Source: Flavobacteriales bacterium
Lineage (GTDB): Bacteria > Bacteroidota > Bacteroidia > Flavobacteriales_F > PHOS-HE28
DNA length: 64,000 nt
NCBI GenBank assembly: GCA_016788635.1
Contig: JAEUSU010000005.1
Coordinates: 62,001 to 126,000 of the forward strand
Direction: 5' to 3'
Shown here one piece after another: positions 25,910 through 34,435 of this stretch (position 1 is the first letter of the stretch; every line of letters begins with the position of its first letter). A program made the position numbers and the translations under genes. The notes beneath the pieces are model-generated. The model did no database searches, was not told the DNA's origin, and saw only the letters and a program-made list of their open reading frames with translations.

Positions 25910-26631
25910 GCCCGGATCGATTTGAAGAGGATGGCTTGATGCTGGTGGACAAGCCTGTGGGCTGGACCAGCTTTGATGTGGTGAGCAAATTGCGCGGTGG
26001 CTTGCGGCAGGTGACGGGGCGCAAGGTGAAAGTGGGCCATGCCGGCACATTGGACCCGTTGGCGAGCGGACTTCTCGTTCTGGCCTACGGAAAGCGCACC
26101 AAGGAACTGCCGGGACTGACCGGTCTGGACAAGGTGTACCAGTGCACCCTGGCCTTGGGCCACACCACCCCCAGTTATGATGCGGAGACCGAGCCCATTG
26201 CCCATGGGCCTTGGGAGCATTTGACCCAGGCGCACGTGGAGGAGGTGCTCACCGCTTTTCGAGGTGAGATCCAGCAACGGCCGCCGGTGTTCTCGGCCAA
26301 GCACCACAAGGGAGAGCGGGCTTATTTCCTGGCCCGTGAGGGGGTCGAGGTGGAAATGCCCTTTCAGTCCGTGCGGGTGGACCGCTTGGAGCTCACCAGT
26401 TTCCTTCCGGGCCAGCTGGAATTGGCCGTGGCCTGCGGAAAGGGAACGTACATCCGGTCCCTGGCCCATGATATTGGCCAGGCGCTGGGGTGTGGGGCCT
26501 ACCTGAGCGCGCTGCGCCGCACGCACATCGGGCCTTTCAGCGTGGATGACGCTCGCGATCCGCACACCTGGAGCCAATGGTTCCATGAGCTTATGGTGCA
26601 CCGCAGTGGGGATGGACTTACAGCGCTTTGA
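25906..26631 (+). CDS. truB: tRNA pseudouridine(55) synthase
   Basis: TruB isomerises U55 in the T loop of most tRNAs. The 241-residue protein has the motif I stretch DKPVGWTSFDVV, and the catalytic aspartate is D50 in GHAGTLDPLASG. YQCTLALGHTTPSYDAE and GTYIRSLAHDIG complete the family pattern. It lacks a PUA domain, as in Bacteroidota relatives. It overlaps uppP by four bases and is followed by queA 74 bases on. Confidence 0.96.
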   Translation: MSPDRFEEDGLMLVDKPVGWTSFDVVSKLRGGLRQVTGRKVKVGHAGTLDPLASGLLVLAYGKRTKELPGLTGLDKVYQCTLALGHTTPSYDAETEPIAHGPWEHLTQAHVEEVLTAFRGEIQQRPPVFSAKHHKGERAYFLAREGVEVEMPFQSVRVDRLELTSFLPGQLELAVACGKGTYIRSLAHDIGQALGCGAYLSALRRTHIGPFSVDDARDPHTWSQWFHELMVHRSGDGLTAL

Positions 26632-26651
26632 CGACCGCTTCACGATCCGCT

Positions 26652-26659
26652 TATCTTCG
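26652..26659 (+). promoter_or_regulatory. -7 promoter box (TATCTTCG) upstream of queA
   Basis: One base off TAnnTTTG, 46 bases before the queA ATG. It would give queA its own promoter in addition to read-through from truB. Confidence 0.45.
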
Positions 26660-26705
26660 CCGCCCCACATTCCGAAGCTCAGGCCCGTAAGCCTTCAGCA
26701 ACCCC

Positions 26706-27755
26706 ATGAAACTCAACGCTTTCAAGTTCCAGCTCCCAAAGGAGCAGATCGCCATTTATCCATCCAAGGACCGCGACGGCAGCCGCCTGATGGTGCTGCA
26801 CCGCAAGGATGGCAAGATCGAGCACAAGAAATTCAAGGACATCCTCGACTACTTCGACGAGGGCGACACCTTCGTGTTGAACAACACCAAGGTGTTCCCG
26901 GCCCGTCTTTGGGGCAACAAGGAGAAGACCGGCGCCAAGATCGAGGTCTTCATGCTGCGCGAGCTCAACCGCGACAGCCTGCTCTGGGACGTGTTGGTGG
27001 ACCCCGCCCGCAAGATCCGGATCGGGAACAAACTCTATTTCGGGAAGAACGATGAGCTCGTGGCCGAGGTGATCGACAACACCACGAGCCGCGGACGCAC
27101 CCTGCGCTTCCTGTTCGATGGGGAGTACGACGAGTTCAAGCGCACCATCACGGAGATGGGCGAGACCCCGCTGCCCAAGTACATCAAGCGCGATGCGGAA
27201 CCCAGTGATGTGGAGCGCTACCAGACCATCTACGCCAAGCACGAGGGCGCTGTGGCGGCACCCACCGCGGGTCTGCATTTCAGCCGCGAGCTTATGAAGC
27301 GCATGGAGCTCAAGGGTGTCCACTTTGCCGAGGTCACCCTGCATGTGGGGCTGGGCACCTTCCGCCCGGTGGAGGTGGAGGACCTCACCAAACACAAGAT
27401 GGACAGCGAGCAGGTCATCATCACCAAGGAGGCCTGCGACATCGTGAACCGCAGCATCGACCGGAAAAGACACGTGTGCGCCGTGGGCACCACCACCATG
27501 CGCGCCATGGAGAGCAGTGTGAGCACCGAGCACCACATGAAGCCCTTCAATGGCTGGACCAACAAGTTCATCTTCCCGCCGTACGATTTCAACATCGCGG
27601 ACCGGATGGTCACCAACTTCCACATGCCCGAGAGCACATTGCTCATGCAGGTGGCGGCATTTGGCGGTTACGACCACGTATGGAACGCGTACAAGGTGGC
27701 CATCAAGGAGAAGTACCGCTTCTTCAGCTATGGGGATGCGATGCTGATCATCTGA
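26706..27755 (+). CDS. queA: S-adenosylmethionine:tRNA ribosyltransferase-isomerase
   Basis: QueA transfers and isomerises the ribosyl group of SAM onto 7-aminomethyl-7-deazaguanine in tRNA, making epoxyqueuosine. The 349-residue protein is full length, beginning with [19 protein letters not shown]. Family segments [39 protein letters not shown] and the C-terminal [17 protein letters not shown] are all present. Last gene of the ftsX-queA run; a hairpin terminator follows at 27785-27805. Confidence 0.97.
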   Translation: MKLNAFKFQLPKEQIAIYPSKDRDGSRLMVLHRKDGKIEHKKFKDILDYFDEGDTFVLNNTKVFPARLWGNKEKTGAKIEVFMLRELNRDSLLWDVLVDPARKIRIGNKLYFGKNDELVAEVIDNTTSRGRTLRFLFDGEYDEFKRTITEMGETPLPKYIKRDAEPSDVERYQTIYAKHEGAVAAPTAGLHFSRELMKRMELKGVHFAEVTLHVGLGTFRPVEVEDLTKHKMDSEQVIITKEACDIVNRSIDRKRHVCAVGTTTMRAMESSVSTEHHMKPFNGWTNKFIFPPYDFNIADRMVTNFHMPESTLLMQVAAFGGYDHVWNAYKVAIKEKYRFFSYGDAMLII

Positions 27756-27760
27756 TCCAT

Positions 27761-27856
27761 TCACCGTAGACGCTAAGACGCTGAGGGCCGCTGCAAATGC
27801 GGCCCTTTGCTTTGGGCTCCTCTGCGTTCCTTTGCGCCTCCGCGCCTTTGCGGTGA
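27761..27856. repeat. Intergenic imperfect inverted repeat containing the queA terminator
   Basis: The left arm TCACCGTAGACGCTAAGACG and the right arm ending GCGCCTTTGCGGTGA are imperfectly complementary, a common 'CACCGCAAAGGCGCAAAG' type of dispersed intergenic repeat. Inside it, GGGCCGC (27785-27791) and GCGGCCC (27799-27805) form a perfect 7-bp stem followed by TTTGCTTT, probably the queA terminator. A sister element with different sequence lies at 62243-62363. Confidence 0.65.
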
Positions 27857-27862
27857 GTTGCC

Positions 27863-28525
27863 ATGCACCGTTCCACCATCATCGTCGCCGGCGGCTCCGG
27901 CAAGCGCCTGGGTGGCCCCGTGCCCAAGCAGTTCCAGACCGTGAAGGGCAGGCCGCTCCTCATGTGGACCATCGAGGCCTTCCATCGCTTCGATCCGGCC
28001 ATGCCTTTGATCGTGGTGCTGCCGCAGGAGCACTTCGACATCTGGAAGGCGCTGTGCATGGGCCATCGCTTCATGCTGCCGCACGAGGTGGTGGCCGGTG
28101 GTGCACAGCGCTGGCACAGTGTGAAGGCGGGCCTGGAGAAGGTGGAGGGCATTGGCCTCGTGGCCGTGCATGATGGGGTGCGCCCGTTGGTGAGTGAAGC
28201 CTTGATCGCACGCTGCTTCGATGCCGCCGACCGGCATGCCGCGGCCATTCCCACGGTGCCCGTGGTGCCCAGCATCCGCGAGACCACCGCCGATGGTTCA
28301 CGTGCGCTCGACCGTGCGAAACTGCTGGCCGTGCAAACCCCCCAATGCTTCCACACGGACCTGTTGCGCAAGGCCTTTGAGCAGGCCTTCGATAGCAGCT
28401 TCACCGATGAGGCCTCCTTGGTGGAGCGGCTGGGGGTGAAGGTGGCGCTGGTGGAGGGCGAGGAGAACAACATCAAGGTGACCACCGCGATGGATCTGCG
28501 GATAGTGGAGCTCATCCTGCCCTGA
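27863..28525 (+). CDS. ispD: 2-C-methyl-D-erythritol 4-phosphate cytidylyltransferase
   Basis: IspD makes CDP-methylerythritol in the MEP pathway. The 220-residue protein has the nucleotide-binding start IVAGGSGKRLGGPVPKQF (about residues 6-23). AVHDGVRPLV and AKLLAVQTPQCFHTDLL are the other family segments, followed by TDEASLVERLG and a closing NIKVTTAMDL. It lies between queA and rlmN on the same strand, 27 bases before rlmN. Confidence 0.96.
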   Translation: MHRSTIIVAGGSGKRLGGPVPKQFQTVKGRPLLMWTIEAFHRFDPAMPLIVVLPQEHFDIWKALCMGHRFMLPHEVVAGGAQRWHSVKAGLEKVEGIGLVAVHDGVRPLVSEALIARCFDAADRHAAAIPTVPVVPSIRETTADGSRALDRAKLLAVQTPQCFHTDLLRKAFEQAFDSSFTDEASLVERLGVKVALVEGEENNIKVTTAMDLRIVELILP

Positions 28526-28537
28526 GCCGGCAACCCC

Positions 28538-28545
28538 GACCTTTG
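28538..28545 (+). promoter_or_regulatory. -7 promoter box (GACCTTTG) of rlmN
   Basis: One base off TAnnTTTG and only 7 bases before the rlmN ATG, implying a leaderless or nearly leaderless transcript. Confidence 0.45.
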
Positions 28546-28552
28546 CTGTACC

Positions 28553-29629
28553 ATGAGCGAGAAGATCACCGATATCCGCGAGCTTTCACTGGAGCAGGTG
28601 AAGGCGCTTGTGACCGAGCTCGGTGAGAAGCCCTACCGCGCCAAGCAGTTGTGGGAGTGGTTGTGGATGAAGAAAGCCCGCTCCTGGGACGACATGAGCG
28701 ATCTGCCCAAGGCCTTCCGGGCGCAGCTCGCCGAACGCACCGTGCTGCGCCCGCTGGTGCTGGCCGAGGAACAGAAGAGCGAGGACGGCACCGTGAAATG
28801 TGCCTTCCGCACCTGGGACGGTCACATTGTTGAGGGTGTCCTTATCCCCACCCCCACGCGCCTCACGGCCTGCATCAGCAGCCAGATCGGATGCAGCCTC
28901 ACGTGCAGCTTCTGCGCCACCGGCAGGCTCAAACGCATCCGCAACCTGGATGCCGGCGAGATCGTGGACCAGGTGGTGCTGATCGATCGGTTGGCGCACC
29001 AGTACTTCAAGCAGGGCCTCACCAACATCGTGTACATGGGCATGGGCGAGCCCCTTCTCAACTACGCCAACACCATGCGCAGCGTGGACCGCATCTGCGC
29101 TGCTGACGGACTGGGCATGAGCACACGGCGCATCACCGTGAGCACGGCCGGCATCGCCAAGATGATCCGCAAGCTGGCCGACGACGATGCGAAGTTCAAC
29201 CTGGCGCTTTCGCTCCATGCTGCCAACGATGCCAAGCGCGACCGCATCATGCCCATCAACGAGCAGAACAGCCTGGGCGAACTGAAGGACGCGCTGCGCT
29301 ACTACACGCGCAAGACCCGACGCGCGGTGACCTTTGAGTACATCCTGCTGCGTGGCTTCAACGATTCGTTGCAGGACGCGCAGGAACTGGTGCGCTACGC
29401 CAGCGACGTGCATGCCAAGGTGAACCTGATCGAGTACAACCCGATCGATGGCGGGGAGTTCGGCCGCACGGACAGCCGGGACGCCGAGGCCTTCCAGCAG
29501 TACCTGGACAGAAAGGGCATCGTCGCACGCATCCGCCGCAGCCGCGGCCGTGACATTGATGCGGCCTGCGGCCAGCTCGCCAACAAGAATGCGCCAGCGG
29601 TGAAGGAGGGCGAGCGGGTGCTGAAGTAG
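28553..29629 (+). CDS. rlmN: 23S rRNA (adenine(2503)-C(2))-methyltransferase
   Basis: RlmN is a radical SAM enzyme that methylates A2503 of 23S rRNA and A37 of some tRNAs. The 358-residue protein has the CxxxCxxC cluster motif at Cys114, 118 and 121 (CSLTCSFC) and the conserved cysteine that forms the methylene intermediate at Cys339 (DIDAACGQL). GMGEPLLNY and STAGIAKMI are further family signatures. The convergent outer-membrane protein gene ends 14 bases after its stop. Confidence 0.97.
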   Translation: MSEKITDIRELSLEQVKALVTELGEKPYRAKQLWEWLWMKKARSWDDMSDLPKAFRAQLAERTVLRPLVLAEEQKSEDGTVKCAFRTWDGHIVEGVLIPTPTRLTACISSQIGCSLTCSFCATGRLKRIRNLDAGEIVDQVVLIDRLAHQYFKQGLTNIVYMGMGEPLLNYANTMRSVDRICAADGLGMSTRRITVSTAGIAKMIRKLADDDAKFNLALSLHAANDAKRDRIMPINEQNSLGELKDALRYYTRKTRRAVTFEYILLRGFNDSLQDAQELVRYASDVHAKVNLIEYNPIDGGEFGRTDSRDAEAFQQYLDRKGIVARIRRSRGRDIDAACGQLANKNAPAVKEGERVLK

Positions 29630-29643
29630 AGGATGGTGCCGGC

Positions 29644-30363
29644 CTAAAAGCCCAGGCCCACCTTGAAGCCCGCATACAGTACAGGCACGATGTCATCCAC
29701 CTGTTCCGTGGTGTAGGTCCACTGACTGGTCGCCAGGTCCGTGCGCTCGGTAACAATGGTCATGTCGCGGAAGCGCATGCCCAGCCCACCATAGAAGTCG
29801 ATGAGCCAGTTGCTCGTGCCACTGAGCATCTGGAAGCCGAACAAGCCGCGCAGGTCGTTGAAGATCCGCTCATCGCGCAGGGTGCGGTCACTGAACTGGC
29901 CATCGCTGTTCTTCTCGGTGATGTCCGTGACATATTCCAGGTGGGCCATGGCGAACTGCAGGTACCATCCCTGCGGCTCCAGATCGTCCGTGAGGTAGAA
30001 CCGTGCACCCACGTGATAGGATAGCCGGGGAACGATGGTAGTGCCCGCGCCGTAGTCAGCCGAAGCGGTCTGTCCGCCAAGGGAGAAGCTCAGATAATCC
30101 CGGAAAGTGACCCCCACCCCCACTTCCAGGCTCAATTTGGGCGTGAGCGCGCGTTCATAGAAGAAGGGAAGTTCACCGCGCAGGAACAGGAGCGGGTTCG
30201 CCTTCACCACGTTCTTCACGCAATTCACCGTGTCGAACTGCGCGGCCAGCCGGTCCTTGTACAGCACCACTTTGGTGCGCTCCTTGGTCTGCGCCCACAA
30301 CGCGGGTGTCCCTGCCATCAAGGCAAGCAAGGTGAGCAACGCACGGCGGTGGGAGCAGGGCAT
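29644..30363 (-). CDS. Outer membrane beta-barrel protein
   Basis: A 239-residue protein with a signal peptide (MPCSHRRALLTLLALMAGTPALWAQ). Alternating hydrophobic strands follow, and the protein ends in aromatic strand VPVLYAGFKVGLGF, the usual C-terminal signature of outer-membrane barrels. About eight strands can be guessed, compatible with a small OmpA/OmpX-like barrel. Function unknown. ATG 30363 is chosen because it starts the signal and lies 7 bases after a TACATTCG promoter box; the frame extends upstream without a signal. Divergent from the polyprenyl synthase gene. Confidence 0.75.
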   Translation of the reverse strand: MPCSHRRALLTLLALMAGTPALWAQTKERTKVVLYKDRLAAQFDTVNCVKNVVKANPLLFLRGELPFFYERALTPKLSLEVGVGVTFRDYLSFSLGGQTASADYGAGTTIVPRLSYHVGARFYLTDDLEPQGWYLQFAMAHLEYVTDITEKNSDGQFSDRTLRDERIFNDLRGLFGFQMLSGTSNWLIDFYGGLGMRFRDMTIVTERTDLATSQWTYTTEQVDDIVPVLYAGFKVGLGF

Positions 30364-30370
30364 TCGTGCA

Positions 30371-30378
30371 CGAATGTA
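30371..30378 (-). promoter_or_regulatory. -7 promoter box (TACATTCG) of the outer membrane protein gene
   Basis: One base off TAnnTTTG on the minus strand, 7 bases before the ATG at 30363. Confidence 0.45.
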
Positions 30379-30419
30379 ACCCGTGGTTTCCACCTGCGCC
30401 GGGCCTGCGATCCAAGCCG

Positions 30420-30427
30420 CATCTTTG
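30420..30427 (+). promoter_or_regulatory. -7 promoter box (CATCTTTG) of the polyprenyl synthase gene
   Basis: One base off TAnnTTTG, 6 bases before the ATG at 30434. It is divergent from the box at 30371-30378. Confidence 0.45.
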
Positions 30428-30433
30428 CCCGGC

Positions 30434-31423
30434 ATGGCTGTTCCCACGCTGGACGAGGTGCGGCGCCCGATCGCCGCTGAGATGGACCTGTTCGAGGAGC
30501 GGTTCCGTGCGTCCATGCGCAGCCGCGTGGCCCTGCTGGACCGCATCATGCACTACATCGTGAAGCGCAAGGGAAAACAGATGCGCCCCATGTTCACGCT
30601 CCTCAGCGCGCGCCAGTTCGGGCCCGTGAAGGAGGAAGCCTTCATTGCCGCCTCGCTCATCGAGCTGTTGCATACGGCCACCCTGGTGCATGACGATGTG
30701 GTGGACGGCTCCCCCATGCGGCGGGGCTTCTTCAGCATCAATGCGCTTTGGAAGAACAAGGTGGCGGTGCTGGTGGGCGATTACCTGCTGAGCCGCGGTC
30801 TGCTGCTGGCCGTGGACAACGGGCAGTTCGCGTTGCTGGGCGCCGTGAGCCGGGCCGTGCGGGAGATGAGCGAGGGTGAGCTCTTGCAATTGGAGAAGGC
30901 ACGCGGCCTCAACTTCAGCGAAGAGGTGTATTTCGAGATCATCCGCCGAAAGACCGCCAGCCTCATAGCGGCCTGCTGCGCCAGCGGAGCCATTGCTTCG
31001 GGTGCCACACCGGACGAAGTGGAGCGCATGCATCGTTTCGGTGAGCTCACGGGCATCGCCTTCCAGATCAAGGATGACCTATTCGACTACGGGGCCGTGG
31101 GCACCGAGGCCCGTATCGGCAAACCCACCGGACTGGACATCAAGGAACGCAAGCTGACCCTGCCGCTGATCCATGCCCTGGCCCAGGTGGTACCCGCGGA
31201 CCGCCGTTGGATGGTGGATGTGGTGAAGAACCACAACACGGATGACCATGCGGTGCAGCGTCTGTTGGACAAGGTGGTGGATGCCGGAGGCATCGCACAT
31301 GCCTATGCCCGGATGCTGCACTACCGCGACGAAGCCCTCGCCTGCCTGCGTACTTTTCCGGAGAACGAGTCGCGACTGGCCTTGGAAGGCCTTGTCCATT
31401 TGACTGTAGAACGCGTGAAATGA
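30434..31423 (+). CDS. Polyprenyl (trans-isoprenyl) diphosphate synthase
   Basis: A 329-residue all-helical prenyltransferase that extends isoprenoid chains by condensing isopentenyl diphosphate; in Bacteroidota it usually makes the menaquinone side chain. The first aspartate-rich motif is DDVVD at residues 87-91, followed by GSPMRRG; the second is DDLFD at 214-218. GKQMRPMFTLLSAR and KLTLPLIHAL are other family segments. ATG 30434 is chosen because it directly follows a promoter box. Chain length cannot be judged securely. Its stop overlaps the start of the small lipoprotein gene by four bases. Confidence 0.92.
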   Translation: MAVPTLDEVRRPIAAEMDLFEERFRASMRSRVALLDRIMHYIVKRKGKQMRPMFTLLSARQFGPVKEEAFIAASLIELLHTATLVHDDVVDGSPMRRGFFSINALWKNKVAVLVGDYLLSRGLLLAVDNGQFALLGAVSRAVREMSEGELLQLEKARGLNFSEEVYFEIIRRKTASLIAACCASGAIASGATPDEVERMHRFGELTGIAFQIKDDLFDYGAVGTEARIGKPTGLDIKERKLTLPLIHALAQVVPADRRWMVDVVKNHNTDDHAVQRLLDKVVDAGGIAHAYARMLHYRDEALACLRTFPENESRLALEGLVHLTVERVK

Positions 31424-31875
31424 GAACCCGATCGATGGTCGTTTGGTCCTTACTCCTGTGTGGGGTAGGATGCACCGGACTTGTATCGTGCAGCGATACG
31501 CCCGGTCCCCGTGCCGGTGGCACCGAACAGCAGATGGTGACGGACACCAGCACGATCCGCCCGGTGACCGATGGTCCGTATGAGGAGCGCTATGCTGACG
31601 GTTCGCTGCGGATCGAAGGCACCATGCGGGCCGGACAGCGACATGGCCTTTGGACAGCCTATTTCCGGGATGGTGGTGTGCAAAGCCGGTCCACCTATGT
31701 GGACGGGGTGCAGCATGGGCCTTCCGTGGTCTTTCATCGCGCGGGGGTGATGGCCTATACGGGAGACTATGCGAACGGCCGCCAGGTGGGGGAGTGGCGC
31801 TATTATGACCAATCCGGTGCCCTGGCGCGGGCGGTGGAGTTCGACAGCACCGGTACACTTGTCAACAGCCGCTGA
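31420..31875 (+). CDS. Lipoprotein with MORN-like repeats
   Basis: A 151-residue protein. The N-terminus MRTRSMVVWSLLLCGVGCTG is signal-like with candidate lipid-attachment cysteines at 18 or 24. The rest holds three to four MORN/YwqK-like repeats with the pattern 'YADGSLRIEGTMRAGQRHGLW' then 'YRDGGVQ...', typically beta hairpins that bind membranes or proteins. The ATG overlaps the stop of the polyprenyl synthase gene, but the families have no known link. The end lies 46 bases before dnaG. Confidence 0.7.
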   Translation: MRTRSMVVWSLLLCGVGCTGLVSCSDTPGPRAGGTEQQMVTDTSTIRPVTDGPYEERYADGSLRIEGTMRAGQRHGLWTAYFRDGGVQSRSTYVDGVQHGPSVVFHRAGVMAYTGDYANGRQVGEWRYYDQSGALARAVEFDSTGTLVNSR

Positions 31876-31921
31876 TCGGCTGCCTGCACCGTTCTATTTT
31901 CACGCCCCTTTCCACAGCGGC

Positions 31922-33862
31922 GTGATCGACCCCAAGGCCATACAGGACGTCAAGGACGCCACCCGCATCGAGGATGTAGTGGGCGAGTTCGTGAGCCTCA
32001 AGCGCAAGGGGCCGCGGTACCTGGGGCTCTGTCCCTTCCACAACGAGAAGACGCCTTCCTTCAACGTAAGCCCCGCGCTCGGCATCTTCAAATGCTTCGG
32101 TTGCGGAGAGAGCGGGGACGCCATCACCTTTCTGCAGAAGCACGAGCACCTCAGCTACGTGGAGTCCATCCGCTGGCTGGCGAAGCGCTACAGCATTGAG
32201 CTGCCCGAAGAGGAGCGCACGCCCGAGCAGCAGATGGAGCAGAGCGAGCGTGAAAGCCTGGCCGTGATCCAGACCTGGGCTGCCGAATGGAGCATGGACC
32301 AGCTGTGGAACGCCGATGAAGGCAGGCGCATCGGCCTGGGCTACTTCCATGAACGCGGGTTCCGGGACGAGACCATCCGCCAGTTCCAACTGGGTTATGT
32401 GCCCGAACGCGGTGATGCCTTTGCCCAGGCGGCGATAGCCCATGGGTTCCTGCCGGACCTGTTGGAAAAGGCGGGTTGGATCAAACGGCGCGAGGATGGC
32501 ACGCCGTGGGACTTCTTCCAGGGCCGCGTCACCTTTCCGGTGCACGGCCTCAGCGGTCAGGTCATCGCTTTCGGTGCGCGTACGCTGAAGAGCGACAAGA
32601 AGCTGCCCAAGTACTTCAACAGCCCGGAGAGCGTGCTGTATGTGAAGAGCCGCTCGCTCTATGGCATCTGGCATGCGCGCAAGGCCATGGCCGAGGCGGG
32701 CACCTGCTACCTGGTGGAAGGCTACACGGACGTGATCAGCCTGCACCAGGCCGGTGTGGTGAACGTGGTGGCCAGCAGCGGCACCTCGCTCACCGAGGAG
32801 CAGGTGCGCCTCATCAAGCGCTACTGCAGCTCGGTCACCATTCTGTACGATGGCGACCCGGCGGGCATCAAGGCCTCCCTGCGCGGCATCGACTTGATCC
32901 TGGCCGAGGGGCTCAATGTGAAGGTGGTGCTTTTTCCGGAAGGGGAGGACCCCGACAGCTTTGCGCGCAGCCGGCCGAGCCATGAGGTGCTGGCCTTCCT
33001 GCAGCAGGAGGCGCGGGACTTCCTCGTCTTCAAGGCCGACCTGCTCATGCGCGATGTGGGTGACGATCCCGTACGCAAGGCGGAAGTGGTGCACTCCATC
33101 GTGGAGAGCATCGCAGCAGTGGGCGACATGGTCCTTCGCTCCCTGTACACGCAACAGTGCAGCCGCCTGCTGGGTGTGCCGGAGCAGGCTTTGGTGAGCG
33201 AGCTTAACAAGGTGTTGAGGCGCGCGTACAAGCGCAAGCTGGGCAAAGAGGAGGAGATGCCCGAAGCCTCGCCAGCCGCACAGGTCGTTCCTCCGCAACC
33301 TCCGGAACCACCCGGCACGCGGGCCCAGGAGCTGGAGCTCCTGCGGTTGATCGTTCGCTACGGTGAGGTTCAGGTGGGCCATGTCACCGCCAGCATCGTA
33401 GAAGGCGCGGAAAGCACCCCGATCACCGTGGGCGAAATGATCTTCGCGTCGCTGGAGGAGGACAATGCGAAGATCTCCGACCCCCGCGTGGAAAGTGCGT
33501 TGAGCATGGACCGGTCCATCTTCACCGCGGACCCCAAGACGCGTTTGATGCACTTCCTGGAACACCCGGATGCGGAGTTGCGCAAGCTGGTCATGGGTCT
33601 CGTTGAGGAACACCACGCGCTGAACGACTGGCAGCGGCACAAGATCCATGTGGTGCATGAGCGCGACCGCCTCTATGAGACCGTTCAGCGGGCGTTGGTG
33701 CGCTACAAGGAGCGCTACGTGGACAAGGCGATGGAGGACATGCTGGAGCACATCCGCGACGCGGACGAGGATGCGCAACTGAAGTTGATGGCGATGAAGC
33801 GGCAGCTTGAGCAGTACCGCTCGGCCTTGTCCCAGCGCAGTGGCCGGGTCACCGTGGGGTGA
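31922..33862 (+). CDS. dnaG: DNA primase
   Basis: DnaG makes RNA primers for replication. With GTG 31922 the protein has 646 residues and begins at the normal family position (IDPKAIQDVKDATRIEDVVG). The CHC2-type zinc ribbon is C37-x2-H40 and C58-x2-C61. The catalytic TOPRIM domain contains EGYTDVISLHQAG and DGDPAGIKASLRG. A C-terminal helicase-interaction region follows a proline-rich linker (VVPPQPPEPPG). The open frame extends upstream through the lipoprotein gene, but that stretch has no DnaG similarity. TATTTTCA 21 bases before the GTG may be its -7 box. Confidence 0.95.
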   Translation: MIDPKAIQDVKDATRIEDVVGEFVSLKRKGPRYLGLCPFHNEKTPSFNVSPALGIFKCFGCGESGDAITFLQKHEHLSYVESIRWLAKRYSIELPEEERTPEQQMEQSERESLAVIQTWAAEWSMDQLWNADEGRRIGLGYFHERGFRDETIRQFQLGYVPERGDAFAQAAIAHGFLPDLLEKAGWIKRREDGTPWDFFQGRVTFPVHGLSGQVIAFGARTLKSDKKLPKYFNSPESVLYVKSRSLYGIWHARKAMAEAGTCYLVEGYTDVISLHQAGVVNVVASSGTSLTEEQVRLIKRYCSSVTILYDGDPAGIKASLRGIDLILAEGLNVKVVLFPEGEDPDSFARSRPSHEVLAFLQQEARDFLVFKADLLMRDVGDDPVRKAEVVHSIVESIAAVGDMVLRSLYTQQCSRLLGVPEQALVSELNKVLRRAYKRKLGKEEEMPEASPAAQVVPPQPPEPPGTRAQELELLRLIVRYGEVQVGHVTASIVEGAESTPITVGEMIFASLEEDNAKISDPRVESALSMDRSIFTADPKTRLMHFLEHPDAELRKLVMGLVEEHHALNDWQRHKIHVVHERDRLYETVQRALVRYKERYVDKAMEDMLEHIRDADEDAQLKLMAMKRQLEQYRSALSQRSGRVTVG

Positions 33863-33868
33863 GCGCGC

Positions 33869-34321
33869 TCAGTGACTATACGGGCTTTGCCGCGGATCCT
33901 GCACGTTCCCCGATCGTTCCACGGCCGTTACAAAGTAGGAGGTGCTTCCACGCCAGGGCAGCCGCGCATAACGTTCCACATAGTGCAGGTTCACACGCTC
34001 GCCGGAAAGTGAAGCCTCCTGCAGTTCCTCGATCACCTGCTTGTCCCCGCGCTCCACGGAGAAGTTGAAGATCTCATTCAGTTGGTTGGGTGTGCTTTGC
34101 ACGGCACCGAAGCTCTGCAGGTTCAACTGGCCCTCCCAGGTCTTGAACACCACGCCCGCCCGGCTCACCTTCACCACCACCCCGGCGCGCACACCGGTGC
34201 TGTAAGAGGCGTAGTAAATGAAGAGCATGAAGGCCACAAAGGCCAGTGCGACGATCAACACGATACGACGTCCCAGTTTTCGGAACCGCTCGGCAAGGGT
34301 GGGTGTGGACTGCTCAGCCAT
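33869..34321 (-). CDS. Conserved single-pass membrane protein
   Basis: A 150-residue protein: a short cytoplasmic N-terminus, one membrane segment (about residues 20-42), then a beta-rich external part with YSTGVRAGVVVKVSRAGVVFKTWEGQLNL. This pattern recurs in small Bacteroidota proteins whose database name '6-phosphogluconate dehydrogenase' is, as I recall, an error; nothing here resembles that enzyme. Function unknown. Convergent with dnaG, ending 6 bases after it. Confidence 0.7.
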   Translation of the reverse strand: MAEQSTPTLAERFRKLGRRIVLIVALAFVAFMLFIYYASYSTGVRAGVVVKVSRAGVVFKTWEGQLNLQSFGAVQSTPNQLNEIFNFSVERGDKQVIEELQEASLSGERVNLHYVERYARLPWRGSTSYFVTAVERSGNVQDPRQSPYSH

Positions 34322-34363
34322 GAGGCGAAGTTATCCGGCGCGACCATGCCGCTTGAAAAGGAA

Positions 34364-34394
34364 GGGCCGCCAACGGTGTACGCCGTGGCGGCCC
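34364..34394 (-). terminator. Hairpin terminator of the beta-barrel gene at 34436
   Basis: GGGCCGCC and GGCGGCCC pair, extended by ACGG with CCGT after a bulged A, around a short TGTACG loop. It lies about 40 bases after the stop of the minus-strand outer-membrane protein gene. Confidence 0.6.
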
Positions 34395-34435
34395 AAGGTC
34401 CGGCCCCTGGTCCCCTGTTGCCCGGGCCGGCACAC